Shown here: piece by piece, positions 22,282 to 29,281 of the stretch
How the letters are laid out: the number at the start of each line of letters is the position of its first letter
Position numbering within the stretch: position 1 is the stretch's first letter
IMG/VR virus record: IMGVR_UViG_3300034118_000328
Location: 1 to 30,273 of that record
Direction: 5' to 3' (one strand)
DNA: 30,273 nucleotides
Source of the DNA: a virus
Notes under the pieces: model-generated
Told to the model about the DNA's origin: nothing
Seen by the model: only the letters and a program-made list of their open reading frames with translations
Databases searched by the model: none
Program-made: the position numbers and the translations under genes

Positions 22282-23013
22282 ATGAGCATCCCTGCAAACA
22301 TTGAAGCGATCCCCTATCGCTGGTTCGCTACGCCAAGCACCAACAAAAACGGCAAAAAGCAAGGCGGCAAGGTAGCTGTTATGCATTCAAACGCCACAGA
22401 TTTTGCTGACGTGCTGGTATATGAACCGGACAACGAAGAATGGTGGGACCTTGTACCTGCCGATGTGGCAATCCGTGCTGCGATCCGTGGTCCAGCGCAA
22501 AATGAATCAGACCTTATTGCTTTTGCATTGCCATTGGCAAATCAACCCACTGAGACTCAACAACGCATTTTGGAACGGATGCCAGAACTTCAAATCATAA
22601 TCAAACCACAAAGTGAACCAATGCAAACGATCGTAAAAACAGAAGAACCAATCGCACAGGTTCAAAAGAAAACTGATCATGGGCAAGATGCCTTGCAGAG
22701 GCAACAGGCAAAACGACTGCAAAGGTTAGTACTGCAAGGCGAATGGATCGAAAAGCATGAACAACAGTTGAAGGTGATCCAATCTGTTGTTTCGCACGCT
22801 ATGGAAGAATGGTTTAATGACGATTCTGATGAATGTCATAGCAATGCAATGTATCAAATGAATGATGCACTTTGTTTACTTACCGATATTGTTCGCGATT
22901 TGCGCTATAACTGCCATTACCCAGACGAAAGCCGAGAGGGCGTTTTGTACTACCATTCTTTCAATGGTGGGATTACAGAAGTTGTCGATCTCAGCAAGGT
23001 GCCAAAGGAATGA
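22282..23013 (+). CDS. Hypothetical protein, helical C-terminus
   Basis: The product has 243 residues from ATG 22282; the frame upstream overlaps another gene and was dropped. The first 80 residues have a Trp-rich pattern (PYRWFATPSTNKNG, later YEPDNEEWWDLVP), the middle is a Gln/Lys/Glu-rich linker, and the end has a helical part followed by REGVLYYHSFNGG. It is the largest gene of the first operon. Not recognised; a role in early host takeover is only a guess. Confidence 0.65.
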   Translation: MSIPANIEAIPYRWFATPSTNKNGKKQGGKVAVMHSNATDFADVLVYEPDNEEWWDLVPADVAIRAAIRGPAQNESDLIAFALPLANQPTETQQRILERMPELQIIIKPQSEPMQTIVKTEEPIAQVQKKTDHGQDALQRQQAKRLQRLVLQGEWIEKHEQQLKVIQSVVSHAMEEWFNDDSDECHSNAMYQMNDALCLLTDIVRDLRYNCHYPDESREGVLYYHSFNGGITEVVDLSKVPKE

Positions 23014-23210
23014 TCAGACTGGTCAAACATTTGTTTTTTCGCCTGATGTCCAGTTACGAGTATTTGCCACCTGATGATTGCTTGCCGCGATTCCGTGGCA
23101 AGTCCCTCAAAGACTTTGACCCAGAATGGCAGGTGGCTTACTTGGAATACGTGTTCCTGCTGGATTGCTCTAAGCACTACCAGCTAAAGCCTGGTGAGAT
23201 GCCAGACTGA
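23010..23210 (+). CDS. Small hypothetical protein
   Basis: The product has 66 residues, overlapping the previous stop by four bases. It contains PDDCLPRFRGKSLKDFDPEW and VAYLEYVFLLD, soluble in look. It ends the first small-gene operon. Function unknown. Confidence 0.6.
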   Translation: MIRLVKHLFFRLMSSYEYLPPDDCLPRFRGKSLKDFDPEWQVAYLEYVFLLDCSKHYQLKPGEMPD

Positions 23211-23433
23211 TAACGAGGCATTGGGTGACTGGTGCAAACTTCGGTCGCTATGGTTGCTGCCTGCGTAGGGGATACCACTGGTCGGGCTAACTGGTGGATA
23301 AAGGCATCCCAAGCGCAAGAAGCCAAGGTTCCCGTCGTGGACGCGGTGTAGTGCCAGCGGTGCGTGACCGTACATTGGCGCCGCGCAAGCAACCTGCCCA
23401 TGTAAGTCCTCAACCTTTCCAATGGAAAAGGGG
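23211..23433 (+). other. Leader region without clear gene
   Basis: This stretch between the first operon and P2 holds no convincing gene. A 33-codon frame from ATG 23250 to TAG 23351 (MVAACVGDTTGRANWWIKAS) and a basic frame from GTG 23294 (VDKGIPSARSQGSRRGRG) both look partly protein-like but overlap each other. Longer reverse frames look like shadows. The second frame would run through P2. It may hold a small gene, a leader RNA, or decayed sequence. Confidence 0.3.
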
Positions 23434-23462
23434 TTGCTTTTCGGGCGGTTTTGCCCCATAAT
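23434..23462 (+). promoter_or_regulatory. Promoter P2 (TTGCTT-17-CATAAT)
   Basis: A -35 TTGCTT at 23434-23439 and -10 CATAAT at 23457-23462 with a 17-base spacer. The spacer shares GG and GGTTTTGC with P1 at the same positions. It lies about 45 bases before ATG 23508. It would drive the recombination operon to the terminator at 25936-25957. Confidence 0.72.
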
Positions 23463-23507
23463 ACGGAGACGCGGGACAGCCCCGCAGCCCAACGCGCAAC
23501 TCAACCC

Positions 23508-23738
23508 ATGCTTCCTTTCCAGCCCACCGACTGCCCTGAGCTGACCGCCGAGCAAGAAACGGCAATGGCTCATGACCTTGCAGATCAGTTCAATGCCTAC
23601 GTCTGCGAGGAGCTTGTTGGCGTCCTAGCTCACCTGGCGCAAGACGTTCTCAAAGACAACTACATCGACCCTGATTCCATGCTGGGTCACGACCTGATCC
23701 ATGACCTGATCAACCGCATCGTGGTAACCGCCAAATGA
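23508..23738 (+). CDS. Small acidic hypothetical protein
   Basis: The product has 76 residues from ATG 23508; an earlier in-frame start at 23451 would lie inside the promoter. It is acidic and helical with LADQFNAYVCEELVGVLAHL and HDLIHDLINRIVV. First gene after P2. Function unknown. Confidence 0.65.
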   Translation: MLPFQPTDCPELTAEQETAMAHDLADQFNAYVCEELVGVLAHLAQDVLKDNYIDPDSMLGHDLIHDLINRIVVTAK

Positions 23739-23935
23739 AGCACACCGTCCGCCTCCAGCGTGGGCTCTACGTGCTTGTTGATTCCTACGCCAGACCCACC
23801 TTTGCTTCACGCATCCGTCAGCACTTCCCGATTGCCCTTTGCCTGACCAGCATCCTCGTCGCAGGCATCACGCTTCAAGTCATTGAGCAACGCACCATCA
23901 CTGCTTGCCAAACCACCCATCGCGCATCCTTCTAA
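23735..23935 (+). CDS. Small membrane protein
   Basis: The product has 66 residues, overlapping the previous stop by four bases. A basic N-terminal 28 residues precede a hydrophobic span IALCLTSILVAGITLQV (33-49), then a short polar end with one Cys. One membrane span with N-terminus inside is likely. Function unknown. Confidence 0.6.
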   Translation: MKHTVRLQRGLYVLVDSYARPTFASRIRQHFPIALCLTSILVAGITLQVIEQRTITACQTTHRASF

Positions 23936-23937
23936 TC

Positions 23938-24249
23938 ATGTCAACCGCACAAGACCTTATTGATCAACTTGTCACCCTGCGTGCAGACAAAGAAGATCTA
24001 GAAGCCCGTGAGGCATTCCTGCGTGAGCAGCTTGAAGGTGCCATTGCCCTAGGCGAACTTGACCCCTACCAAATCGATGACAGCACCTACGAGTTCGTGA
24101 ACGCCAAGTACGTCCGCTGTGAACGCAACAGTTACAAACTCAGCAAGGAAGCCGAACGGGCAATCAGATCTATTAAAGAACAGGACATCGACGCTGGACT
24201 TGCCCAGCGGAACGTGACAATCTACTACCAGCTCCGCATGAACCCTTGA
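23938..24249 (+). CDS. Hypothetical protein, coiled coil
   Basis: The product has 103 residues from ATG 23938 (two bases after the previous stop). The first 45 residues form a charged coiled coil with LIDQLVTLRADKEDLEARE, followed by a beta part with YEFVNAKYVRCERN. It overlaps the resolvase start by four bases. Resembles small phage proteins in recombination operons, but no function is known. Confidence 0.65.
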   Translation: MSTAQDLIDQLVTLRADKEDLEAREAFLREQLEGAIALGELDPYQIDDSTYEFVNAKYVRCERNSYKLSKEAERAIRSIKEQDIDAGLAQRNVTIYYQLRMNP

Positions 24250-24689
24250 ACACCAGCATCACCTTCGCTGTCCATGGGCTGCCAGCACCTCAAGGTTCAA
24301 AACGGCATATGGGCAACGGGATCATGGTGGAGTCAAGCAAAAAGGTCAAACCATGGCGGCAGGATACAAAATACGCCGCACTGGAAGCCAAGCCAGCCGA
24401 CTGGGATACATCTGGCCCCATGTCTTTGTCCGTTGTCTTTCGGTTCCAAAGACCAGCCGCTCATTACCTGAAAAATGGTCTACGCCCGACCGCCCCCTGC
24501 TACGTCACCTCAGCCCGCAATGGAGACCTTGACAAGCTCCTGCGGTCTACCTGCGATGCCATGACTGGCATCCTCTTCGATGATGACCGCCAAGTCGTCA
24601 GCATCAACGCTATTAAGCGTTACTGCAACACCAACGAACAACCTGGCGCCATCATCACGCTCACTGCGCTAAACCTCACAGACCAATGA
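24246..24689 (+). CDS. rusA: RusA-family Holliday junction resolvase
   Basis: The product has 147 residues. GLPAPQGSKR near residue 11, GDLDKLLRSTCDAMTGIL (93-110) with Asp94, Asp96 and Asp104, DDDRQVV (112-118) and Lys124 match the RusA active-site pattern. RusA cuts four-way DNA junctions. The start is TTG 24246 overlapping the previous stop (TTGA); the first ATG, at codon 22, would remove the PQGSKR motif. The gene precedes an annealing protein and SSB. Confidence 0.88.
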   Translation: MNTSITFAVHGLPAPQGSKRHMGNGIMVESSKKVKPWRQDTKYAALEAKPADWDTSGPMSLSVVFRFQRPAAHYLKNGLRPTAPCYVTSARNGDLDKLLRSTCDAMTGILFDDDRQVVSINAIKRYCNTNEQPGAIITLTALNLTDQ

Positions 24690-25387
24690 CCTTTCCAAAT
24701 CTTGCGGGCGTCATCACCAAAGATGATGTATTCCGCAAAGGCACCGGATCCTACGCCGCAGATTACGTTTCTTGGGCACGGATCGCTAATCACCTGCATA
24801 CCAGCGCCCCCGGCTGGATCATGCAAACCAAAACAGCACCGCATGGCGAGAACCATGTCTGGCGCAGTCCTGATGGCTCTGGTTATTTGACCGTCTACTT
24901 CCTGCATACAGACGGCACAGAGACACCAGATTTTGTTTATGCCATCACCGACAATCGCAATGTTCCGATTGCGTGGGACAAGATCAATAGCCGCATGATT
25001 TGCGATAGCCATCGCCGTGCGCTTTGTGCTGCTGCTGCATTTTTCTTTAGCCTTGGCTACGAGCTATGGGCACGAGAGGAGATTGAAGAGGCAAAGGCTG
25101 ACAGCCCGTTACCAACTGTTGAGCAGCCCGCTGCTGCCAAAGCAAAGCCCGTTGCCGCAGCTACAAAGAAGGAAGAGCCACCTGAGTTGTCGTCAGAAGA
25201 ACTCCCGATCACTGACGGTGATCTAAAAACGATCCGTGACTTGCTGGCAGCAGAACCTGTTGTCAAAAGGAACAAAATCATTAAGGAGTTCAACAAGGAA
25301 TTTGCCGTGCCTGAGGGTGATCTCATGACTGCCCACATCACGCTTCCTAAACACCTGCGCTACATCCAGGAACGGCTATCCACCTAA
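24686..25387 (+). CDS. DUF1071/Sak-like DNA annealing protein
   Basis: The product has 233 residues. An N-terminal YVSWARIANHL segment, the central YAITDNRNVPIAWDKINS and the RRALCAAAAFFFSLGYELWA helix follow the DUF1071 plan, a family grouped with Sak/Erf-type single-strand annealing proteins. The last 100 residues are a linker and a small helical domain (EGDLMTAHITLPKHLRY). It acts with RusA, SSB and the PD-(D/E)XK nuclease in recombination-dependent replication. Start overlaps RusA by four bases. The family call is by eye. Confidence 0.7.
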   Translation: MTFPNLAGVITKDDVFRKGTGSYAADYVSWARIANHLHTSAPGWIMQTKTAPHGENHVWRSPDGSGYLTVYFLHTDGTETPDFVYAITDNRNVPIAWDKINSRMICDSHRRALCAAAAFFFSLGYELWAREEIEEAKADSPLPTVEQPAAAKAKPVAAATKKEEPPELSSEELPITDGDLKTIRDLLAAEPVVKRNKIIKEFNKEFAVPEGDLMTAHITLPKHLRYIQERLST

Positions 25388-25399
25388 CAAGGATCAGCC

Positions 25400-25669
25400 A
25401 TGACCGATGAGATGATGCACGCCCAAATGGCGGCAGCATATGCCGCTCAACGTGCAGAGCTGGTTAAACAGCAGGACAATCATCTCCAACAGCTTCTTCC
25501 GCCTGATTTGGTATCTTTCCTGCAGCATTACATGCAGTCCAGGGAATATACAGCAAGACAGGCATTGTCCGTTATCCTTTACCAATTTTTCGGATCATGC
25601 TCCAAATCACAGCAGTTGGCAACCTTGCCGCCGACCCTGAACTCAAAACCATTGGTGACCGTGAAGTAG
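25400..25669 (+). CDS. Small hypothetical protein overlapping ssb
   Basis: The product has 89 residues from ATG 25400, after AAGGATCAG. It has AQMAAAYAAQRAELVKQQDN and PPDLVSFLQHYMQSREYTARQAL, helical in look. The last 24 codons overlap the start of ssb in another frame, 73 bases in all, an unusually long overlap for this genome. The C-terminal peptide may be unselected. Function unknown. Confidence 0.55.
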   Translation: MTDEMMHAQMAAAYAAQRAELVKQQDNHLQQLLPPDLVSFLQHYMQSREYTARQALSVILYQFFGSCSKSQQLATLPPTLNSKPLVTVK

Positions 25670-25929
25670 CCAACTTCACCTTGATGGTCAACAAAAAGGT
25701 CAAAGGCGAAGACCATACGACAGTGCTCCGCTGTGCCGTATGGGGTCCACGCGCCAAGGTGGTAGGCGATTACCTGACCAAAGGTGCTCAAGTCACCGTT
25801 ACTGGGCAGGCATACGTTGAGACCTTTGCACGGAAGGACGGCAGCCCTGGCGCTTCCTTGGATGTAGCGGTCAATGATTTTTCACTGCCTGCCAAGACAA
25901 AGGTTGCAGTAGACGACATGCCGTTCTAG
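25597..25929 (+). CDS. ssb: Single-stranded DNA-binding protein
   Basis: The product has 110 residues: an OB-fold start MLQITAVGNLAADPEL, VANFTLMVN, RCAVWGPRAKVVGDYLTKGA and QVTVTGQAYVETF as in SSB proteins, and the acidic tip DDMPF, which recruits partner proteins. It is shorter than the cellular protein but complete. It is the last gene before the terminator at 25936. Confidence 0.92.
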   Translation: MLQITAVGNLAADPELKTIGDREVANFTLMVNKKVKGEDHTTVLRCAVWGPRAKVVGDYLTKGAQVTVTGQAYVETFARKDGSPGASLDVAVNDFSLPAKTKVAVDDMPF

Positions 25930-25935
25930 GGTCTC

Positions 25936-25957
25936 GGGGGCTCTGCCCCCTTTTTTT
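25936..25957 (+). terminator. Intrinsic terminator between ssb and sigma
   Basis: GGGGGC (25936-25941), loop TCT, GCCCCC (25945-25950) and seven T (25951-25957). It is a strong rho-independent terminator. It lies seven bases after the ssb stop and eight bases before the sigma-factor ATG, so sigma translation depends on read-through or on a promoter inside ssb. Confidence 0.88.
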
Positions 25958-25965
25958 ATGATCGG

Positions 25966-26892
25966 ATGTCGGACCCTCTGCGCGATTACCTAAACCAGAT
26001 CGGCAAAATCCCGCTGCTAACCGCTGCCGAGGAGATTGAGCTGGGTCATGCCGTGCAGCGGATGGTGGCACTCAGATCAAAGCAGGAACACAGCAGAGAG
26101 GAGCTGCGGCATATCAAAGCAGGCATCCGGGCAAAAAAACGGATGATCCAAGGGAACCTGCGGCTGGTGATTGGCATCGCGTCAAAGTACAAGCACCTTG
26201 CGAATCGCGTCACTCTGCACGACCTAGTGCAGGAAGGCAATATCGGCTTGATCCGTGCCGTTGAGCTCTTTGATCCAGAGCGCGGCTACAAGTTTTCGAC
26301 GTATGCGTACTGGTGGATCCGTCAGGGCATCATGCGTTCAATCCAAGTACAGGACCGGATCATCAAATTGCCATCAGGCGCTAGCGACATCCTGCGCAAG
26401 GTTAAAACTTACATGGTTGAGCATCAGGACCTTTACGGTGAGCCGCCTTCCATCGAGCAATGCGCTGCACATGCTGGCGTTGCACCTAACACCCTTCGGG
26501 ATTACATGCATAGCGCACAGGATGCTGTGAGCCTTGACGCAAAAGCAAGAACGCAAAATGAGGATGGCAGTTCAATCCTTGATTTAATAGCTGCCGAAAA
26601 TGAAAAGCCTGAGGATGATCTAATTTTGACAACCAAGGTACAAGCCGTTCAACAAGCACTTTCGTATATGTGCGAAAACAGCAAAATGATTCTGAGTATG
26701 CGTTATGGGCTAGACGGTGAGGAACCTTGCTCCAAGCGTGAGATTGCCCGAAGGATAGGTATCGCGCAGGACACTACCGCTAGGTTGCTTGTTAACGCAG
26801 AGCGGCAACTAAGGCTGATCCTAAAAGAGGGACCGCCGGGAAAGTATCAACCACAGAAACACAGCTCCAGCTTGATCTGGGGTTGGGGGTAA
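25966..26892 (+). CDS. Sigma-70 family factor, cyanobacterial type
   Basis: The product has 308 residues. It has region 1.2 (DPLRDYLNQIGKIPLLTAAE), region 2 (NLRLVIGIASKYKHL, LVQEGNIGLIRAVELFDPER, KFSTYAYWWIRQGIMRSIQ), region 3 (PPSIEQCAAHAGVAPNTLRD) and region 4 with a helix-turn-helix (SKREIARRIGIAQDTTARLL). The layout is that of cyanobacterial group 2/3 sigma factors, without a long region 1.1. It probably redirects host RNA polymerase to phage promoters. The C-terminal 20 residues after region 4 are extra. The ribosome site is weak (GATCGG) and lies beside the terminator. Confidence 0.92.
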   Translation: MSDPLRDYLNQIGKIPLLTAAEEIELGHAVQRMVALRSKQEHSREELRHIKAGIRAKKRMIQGNLRLVIGIASKYKHLANRVTLHDLVQEGNIGLIRAVELFDPERGYKFSTYAYWWIRQGIMRSIQVQDRIIKLPSGASDILRKVKTYMVEHQDLYGEPPSIEQCAAHAGVAPNTLRDYMHSAQDAVSLDAKARTQNEDGSSILDLIAAENEKPEDDLILTTKVQAVQQALSYMCENSKMILSMRYGLDGEEPCSKREIARRIGIAQDTTARLLVNAERQLRLILKEGPPGKYQPQKHSSSLIWGWG

Positions 26893-26895
26893 GCC

Positions 26896-27144
26896 ATGTC
26901 AGTTAACAGAATGGGGCCGCCGTGTCCTGCTTGCGGTTCCTTGACTACTGATGTCATGCGCACTTGCCGCAGTGAAACAGGAGATTTTCATCGCCGCCGT
27001 GAATGCCCATGCTGTAATCATCGGTTCAATACAATTCAGATGAGAGAACTTTTGGCACCACCAACGAGCGCCAAATGGAAAGATCGCAAGGTCACAATCA
27101 ACTGGCGTCGTGTCAGTAAACAACTGCTTAGCCTGTTGCAATGA
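26896..27144 (+). CDS. NrdR-type zinc ribbon protein
   Basis: The product has 82 residues. CPACGS (Cys10, Cys13), RTCRSETGDFHRRRECPCC (Cys37, Cys40) and NHRFNTIQ match the zinc-ribbon N-terminus of NrdR, the repressor of ribonucleotide reductase genes, which has RRRECxxCxxRFTT. The ATP-cone domain of NrdR is missing; a short basic helix follows. It may bind DNA or act on transcription; the role is unknown. It overlaps the next gene by four bases. Confidence 0.65.
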   Translation: MSVNRMGPPCPACGSLTTDVMRTCRSETGDFHRRRECPCCNHRFNTIQMRELLAPPTSAKWKDRKVTINWRRVSKQLLSLLQ

Positions 27145-27476
27145 AACGCGAGACACTGCACCTGCCGGGTGGTATGTCGGTTGAAACCGGCAAGGATTGG
27201 AACGGGCGGTATTTTATCTGTTACGCCAAGACTGCCAGCGTCATCGTCAGGACAGACAAGGAGATTAAACGCTTCCTGCAGTTGCCCATCAAGACGCCGA
27301 GTCGCGATTCTCTCGACTCTTGGTTGGCATCACTCGCCGCAGCAGACCAAAGCAAAACTCACCAAGCTCCATCACTATCCCAAGAATTATCAGCAGAACA
27401 TTTACAAACGGGTTTTGGACCCGAGTGTCATCTTGATCAATCTGACCCGAATCATCAGACTCGGACGATAATTTAA
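27141..27476 (+). CDS. Hypothetical protein
   Basis: The product has 111 residues, overlapping the previous stop by four bases. The first 70 residues look folded (LHLPGGMSVETGKDWNGRYF, TDKEIKRFLQLPI); the rest is Gln/Ser/His-rich and overlaps the end of the opposite-strand gene at 27289-27675, so it may be weakly constrained. Not recognised. Confidence 0.55.
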   Translation: MKRETLHLPGGMSVETGKDWNGRYFICYAKTASVIVRTDKEIKRFLQLPIKTPSRDSLDSWLASLAAADQSKTHQAPSLSQELSAEHLQTGFGPECHLDQSDPNHQTRTII

Positions 27477-27675
27477 CATTATCGCCAAAGGTCATAATCA
27501 TCTCAAGTTCAGCAATGTGCCCTGTGGCTTGCCTGACCAACTTGGTGTAGTAAGCATTTTGCTTGACGAGGGATGAGCAAAGATGCGCCAACTGCTCAAT
27601 ATCTTCGCAACGATACGCTGATCTACATTGATTCTCCAAACGCAGTTCTTCCTCTACGGAGAACTCAACGACCAT
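27289..27675 (-). CDS. Cyanobacterial-like small protein with membrane end
   Basis: The product has 128 residues from ATG 27675. The N-terminal 60 residues (FSVEEELRLENQCRSAYRCE, LAHLCSSLVKQNAYYTKLVR, GHIAELE) are like a conserved small protein of picocyanobacteria, by memory. A hydrophobic segment FVNVLLIILGIVMELGEFCF near residue 90 is probably a membrane span, followed by a basic tail. It overlaps the plus-strand gene at its end. If cellular in origin, it was taken from the host; role unknown. Confidence 0.65.
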   Translation of the reverse strand: MVVEFSVEEELRLENQCRSAYRCEDIEQLAHLCSSLVKQNAYYTKLVRQATGHIAELEMIMTFGDNVKLSSESDDSGQIDQDDTRVQNPFVNVLLIILGIVMELGEFCFGLLRRVMPTKSRENRDSAS

Positions 27676-27756
27676 CCACTGCCCCCAAGTCATTGGTTTT
27701 AGGCATATCAATCACGGTAGCGAGGGAAGCTAACCTTGGCTTGTCGCGCAGTTTTT

Positions 27757-28983
27757 ATGGCTTCCATCTCCAAGGCTGGTCTCTCGCTAATTAAAGAGTT
27801 TGAGGGGTGCAGACTGACCTCTTATACCTGCGCTGCTGGAGTGCTGACCATTGGCTATGGCAGCACTGGTCCGCACGTTACGCCAGGCAAAACCATTACC
27901 CAAGCCGAAGCTGATGCGCTGCTGCTAAAAGATGTGGCGCGGTTTGAAAAGGGCGTGGATGATTTGATCAAAGTGCCGCTGAAGCAGTGCCAGTTTGATG
28001 CGCTGGTCAGCTTTGCCTTCAACTGCGGCAATGGCGCACTGGAGGAATCAACACTGCGTAAGCGGCTAAACGCAGGCGAGGACCCGAACACCGTCGCCAA
28101 AGAGGAGCTGCCGCGTTGGACAAATAAGGGCTTGGCAGGTTTGGTGCGTCGCCGGACGGCTGAAGTCAACATGTTCTGCTCAGGTGGCGGTGCGGCAACA
28201 GCAGCAAAGACCACGGACCTGACCGCTACCAATAACACCCTGCTAAAAAAGGAGCCGGTGCCTAGCTCTGAGCTGGAAGACAACGAAAAATCGGACATCG
28301 ACAAGGGCAAGGCGTTTAAGGGTGCCAAGGTCCTAGCTACCCAAGACAACCACACCCAAGTTGAACTGCCTTACGGGCTTGGGACTTGGTGGCTCTTTGA
28401 TGGGCACTGGGCTGAGCTGGATGGCAAAGAGGACAAGCCCGAGCCTGCCGGTGATGGCAGCGTCAACCTTTCCGTGCCGTACTTCAACCAAGTTGACAAC
28501 TACACCCAAGCTCAGCGGACCTGCAATAGCTCAAGCTGTGCCATGTGCTTGGCGTTCCTGATGCCAGGCAAAATTAAGGGCGATGATGATTACTTGCGCA
28601 AGCTGCTAACCGGCGGTTATGGCGACACCACCGACCATGGCGCCCAAGGCAGACTGCTGGCGTCATATGGCTTGAAGTCAACTTGGCACACCAACCTCGG
28701 CTTTGATGATCTAGAGAAGGAAATCAAGGCAGGTCGCCCGGTGGTGATCGGCATTCTGCACCGTGGCAGCCTTGCCGCACCTACAGGCGGTCACATGCTG
28801 GTAGTACGTGGCATTACTGCCAAGGGTGACTTCATCGTCAATGACCCCTACGGCAGCGTTAACGATGGCTACAGCGGTCCTGTAACCAACGGCAATCAGG
28901 CTGTTTATAGCCGCGCCATGCTGCAAAAGCGGTGGCTGCCTGAGGGTGCCAAATCGGGCTGGGGCAGGAAGTTTCAGCCTTAG
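27757..28983 (+). CDS. Two-domain endolysin: GH24 muramidase plus C39-like peptidase
   Basis: The product has 408 residues from ATG 27757. Residues 1-142 are a T4-type/GH24 muramidase: LIKEFEGCRLTSYTCAAGVL with Glu16, Cys25 and Thr31 in the E-(8)-D/C-(5)-T spacing, then a LVSFAFNCGNGAL segment. Residues 150-230 are a linker with a possible SH3-like repeat. Residues 238-408 resemble C39-family peptidases: VPYFNQVDNY, TCNSSSCAM with Cys256, GGHMLVV (His346) and VNDPYG (Asp363). Together they would cut both glycan and peptide of peptidoglycan. The Cys in place of Asp in the muramidase is as in P21-type lysozymes. No signal peptide is seen. Confidence 0.88.
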   Translation: MASISKAGLSLIKEFEGCRLTSYTCAAGVLTIGYGSTGPHVTPGKTITQAEADALLLKDVARFEKGVDDLIKVPLKQCQFDALVSFAFNCGNGALEESTLRKRLNAGEDPNTVAKEELPRWTNKGLAGLVRRRTAEVNMFCSGGGAATAAKTTDLTATNNTLLKKEPVPSSELEDNEKSDIDKGKAFKGAKVLATQDNHTQVELPYGLGTWWLFDGHWAELDGKEDKPEPAGDGSVNLSVPYFNQVDNYTQAQRTCNSSSCAMCLAFLMPGKIKGDDDYLRKLLTGGYGDTTDHGAQGRLLASYGLKSTWHTNLGFDDLEKEIKAGRPVVIGILHRGSLAAPTGGHMLVVRGITAKGDFIVNDPYGSVNDGYSGPVTNGNQAVYSRAMLQKRWLPEGAKSGWGRKFQP

Positions 28984-29144
28984 CCAGTGCGCTTGCCTGA
29001 CTGGCTCCACACCTTGAACCAACTGTTCTTGCGGGTGAAGAGACTGTCAGGCAGACGTTCCTCTAGCTCGGCAATAGCGGCTCGATGGTACGGGTCGCTT
29101 TTGTCAAAGTTCTCAAAGAACTTGATGAGCTTTAGCTCCTTCAC
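28980..29144 (-). CDS. Small basic hypothetical protein
   Basis: The product has 54 residues from GTG 29144, overlapping the holin-like stop by four bases (GTGA). It contains LIKFFENFDKSDPYHRAAIA and EERLPDSLFTRKNSWFKVW. It ends four bases into the endolysin end, tail to tail. Helical and charged. Function unknown. Confidence 0.6.
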   Translation of the reverse strand: MKELKLIKFFENFDKSDPYHRAAIAELEERLPDSLFTRKNSWFKVWSQSGKRTG

Positions 29145-29281
29145 CGACGCTTGGGCAGCGTCAACTTGAGCACCTGCAGGATCAACTGCACCCAGCTATT
29201 GGACTTCAGCGGGGACATGCCGATGATTTCTGAGCCAGCGGCAATAACAACGCCAGCGATGGCAAGCTGTTCAGCGGTCAT
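29141..29281 (-). CDS. Small holin-like membrane protein
   Basis: The product has 46 residues from ATG 29281. LAIAGVVIAAGSEIIGM (6-22) and VQLILQVLKLTL (31-42) are two hydrophobic stretches with a Ser/Lys/Asn turn and a basic end (PKRR). Small membrane proteins with SEIIGMSPLKSNS occur in cyanophage lysis regions, by memory. A holin or holin partner is likely but unproven. Confidence 0.65.
   Translation of the reverse strand: MTAEQLAIAGVVIAAGSEIIGMSPLKSNSWVQLILQVLKLTLPKRR

Noticed and set aside
23211-23300. Possible tRNA in the leader region
   Set aside because: I could not form a cloverleaf with a T-loop and acceptor stem; no GTTCRA motif in a fitting place.
23177-23573. Minus-strand frames over the leader and P2
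   Set aside because: Both run through the promoter and lack protein-like patterns; composition is Cys/His/Thr-rich as in shadows.
27676-27756. Promoters between the minus-strand protein and endolysin
   Set aside because: The 81-base divergent gap must hold promoter functions, but candidate -35/-10 pairs match poorly on both strands.
27855-28355. Minus-strand frame of 166 codons
   Set aside because: It is the shadow of the well-supported endolysin gene; Ser/Ala/Leu-rich and low-complexity.
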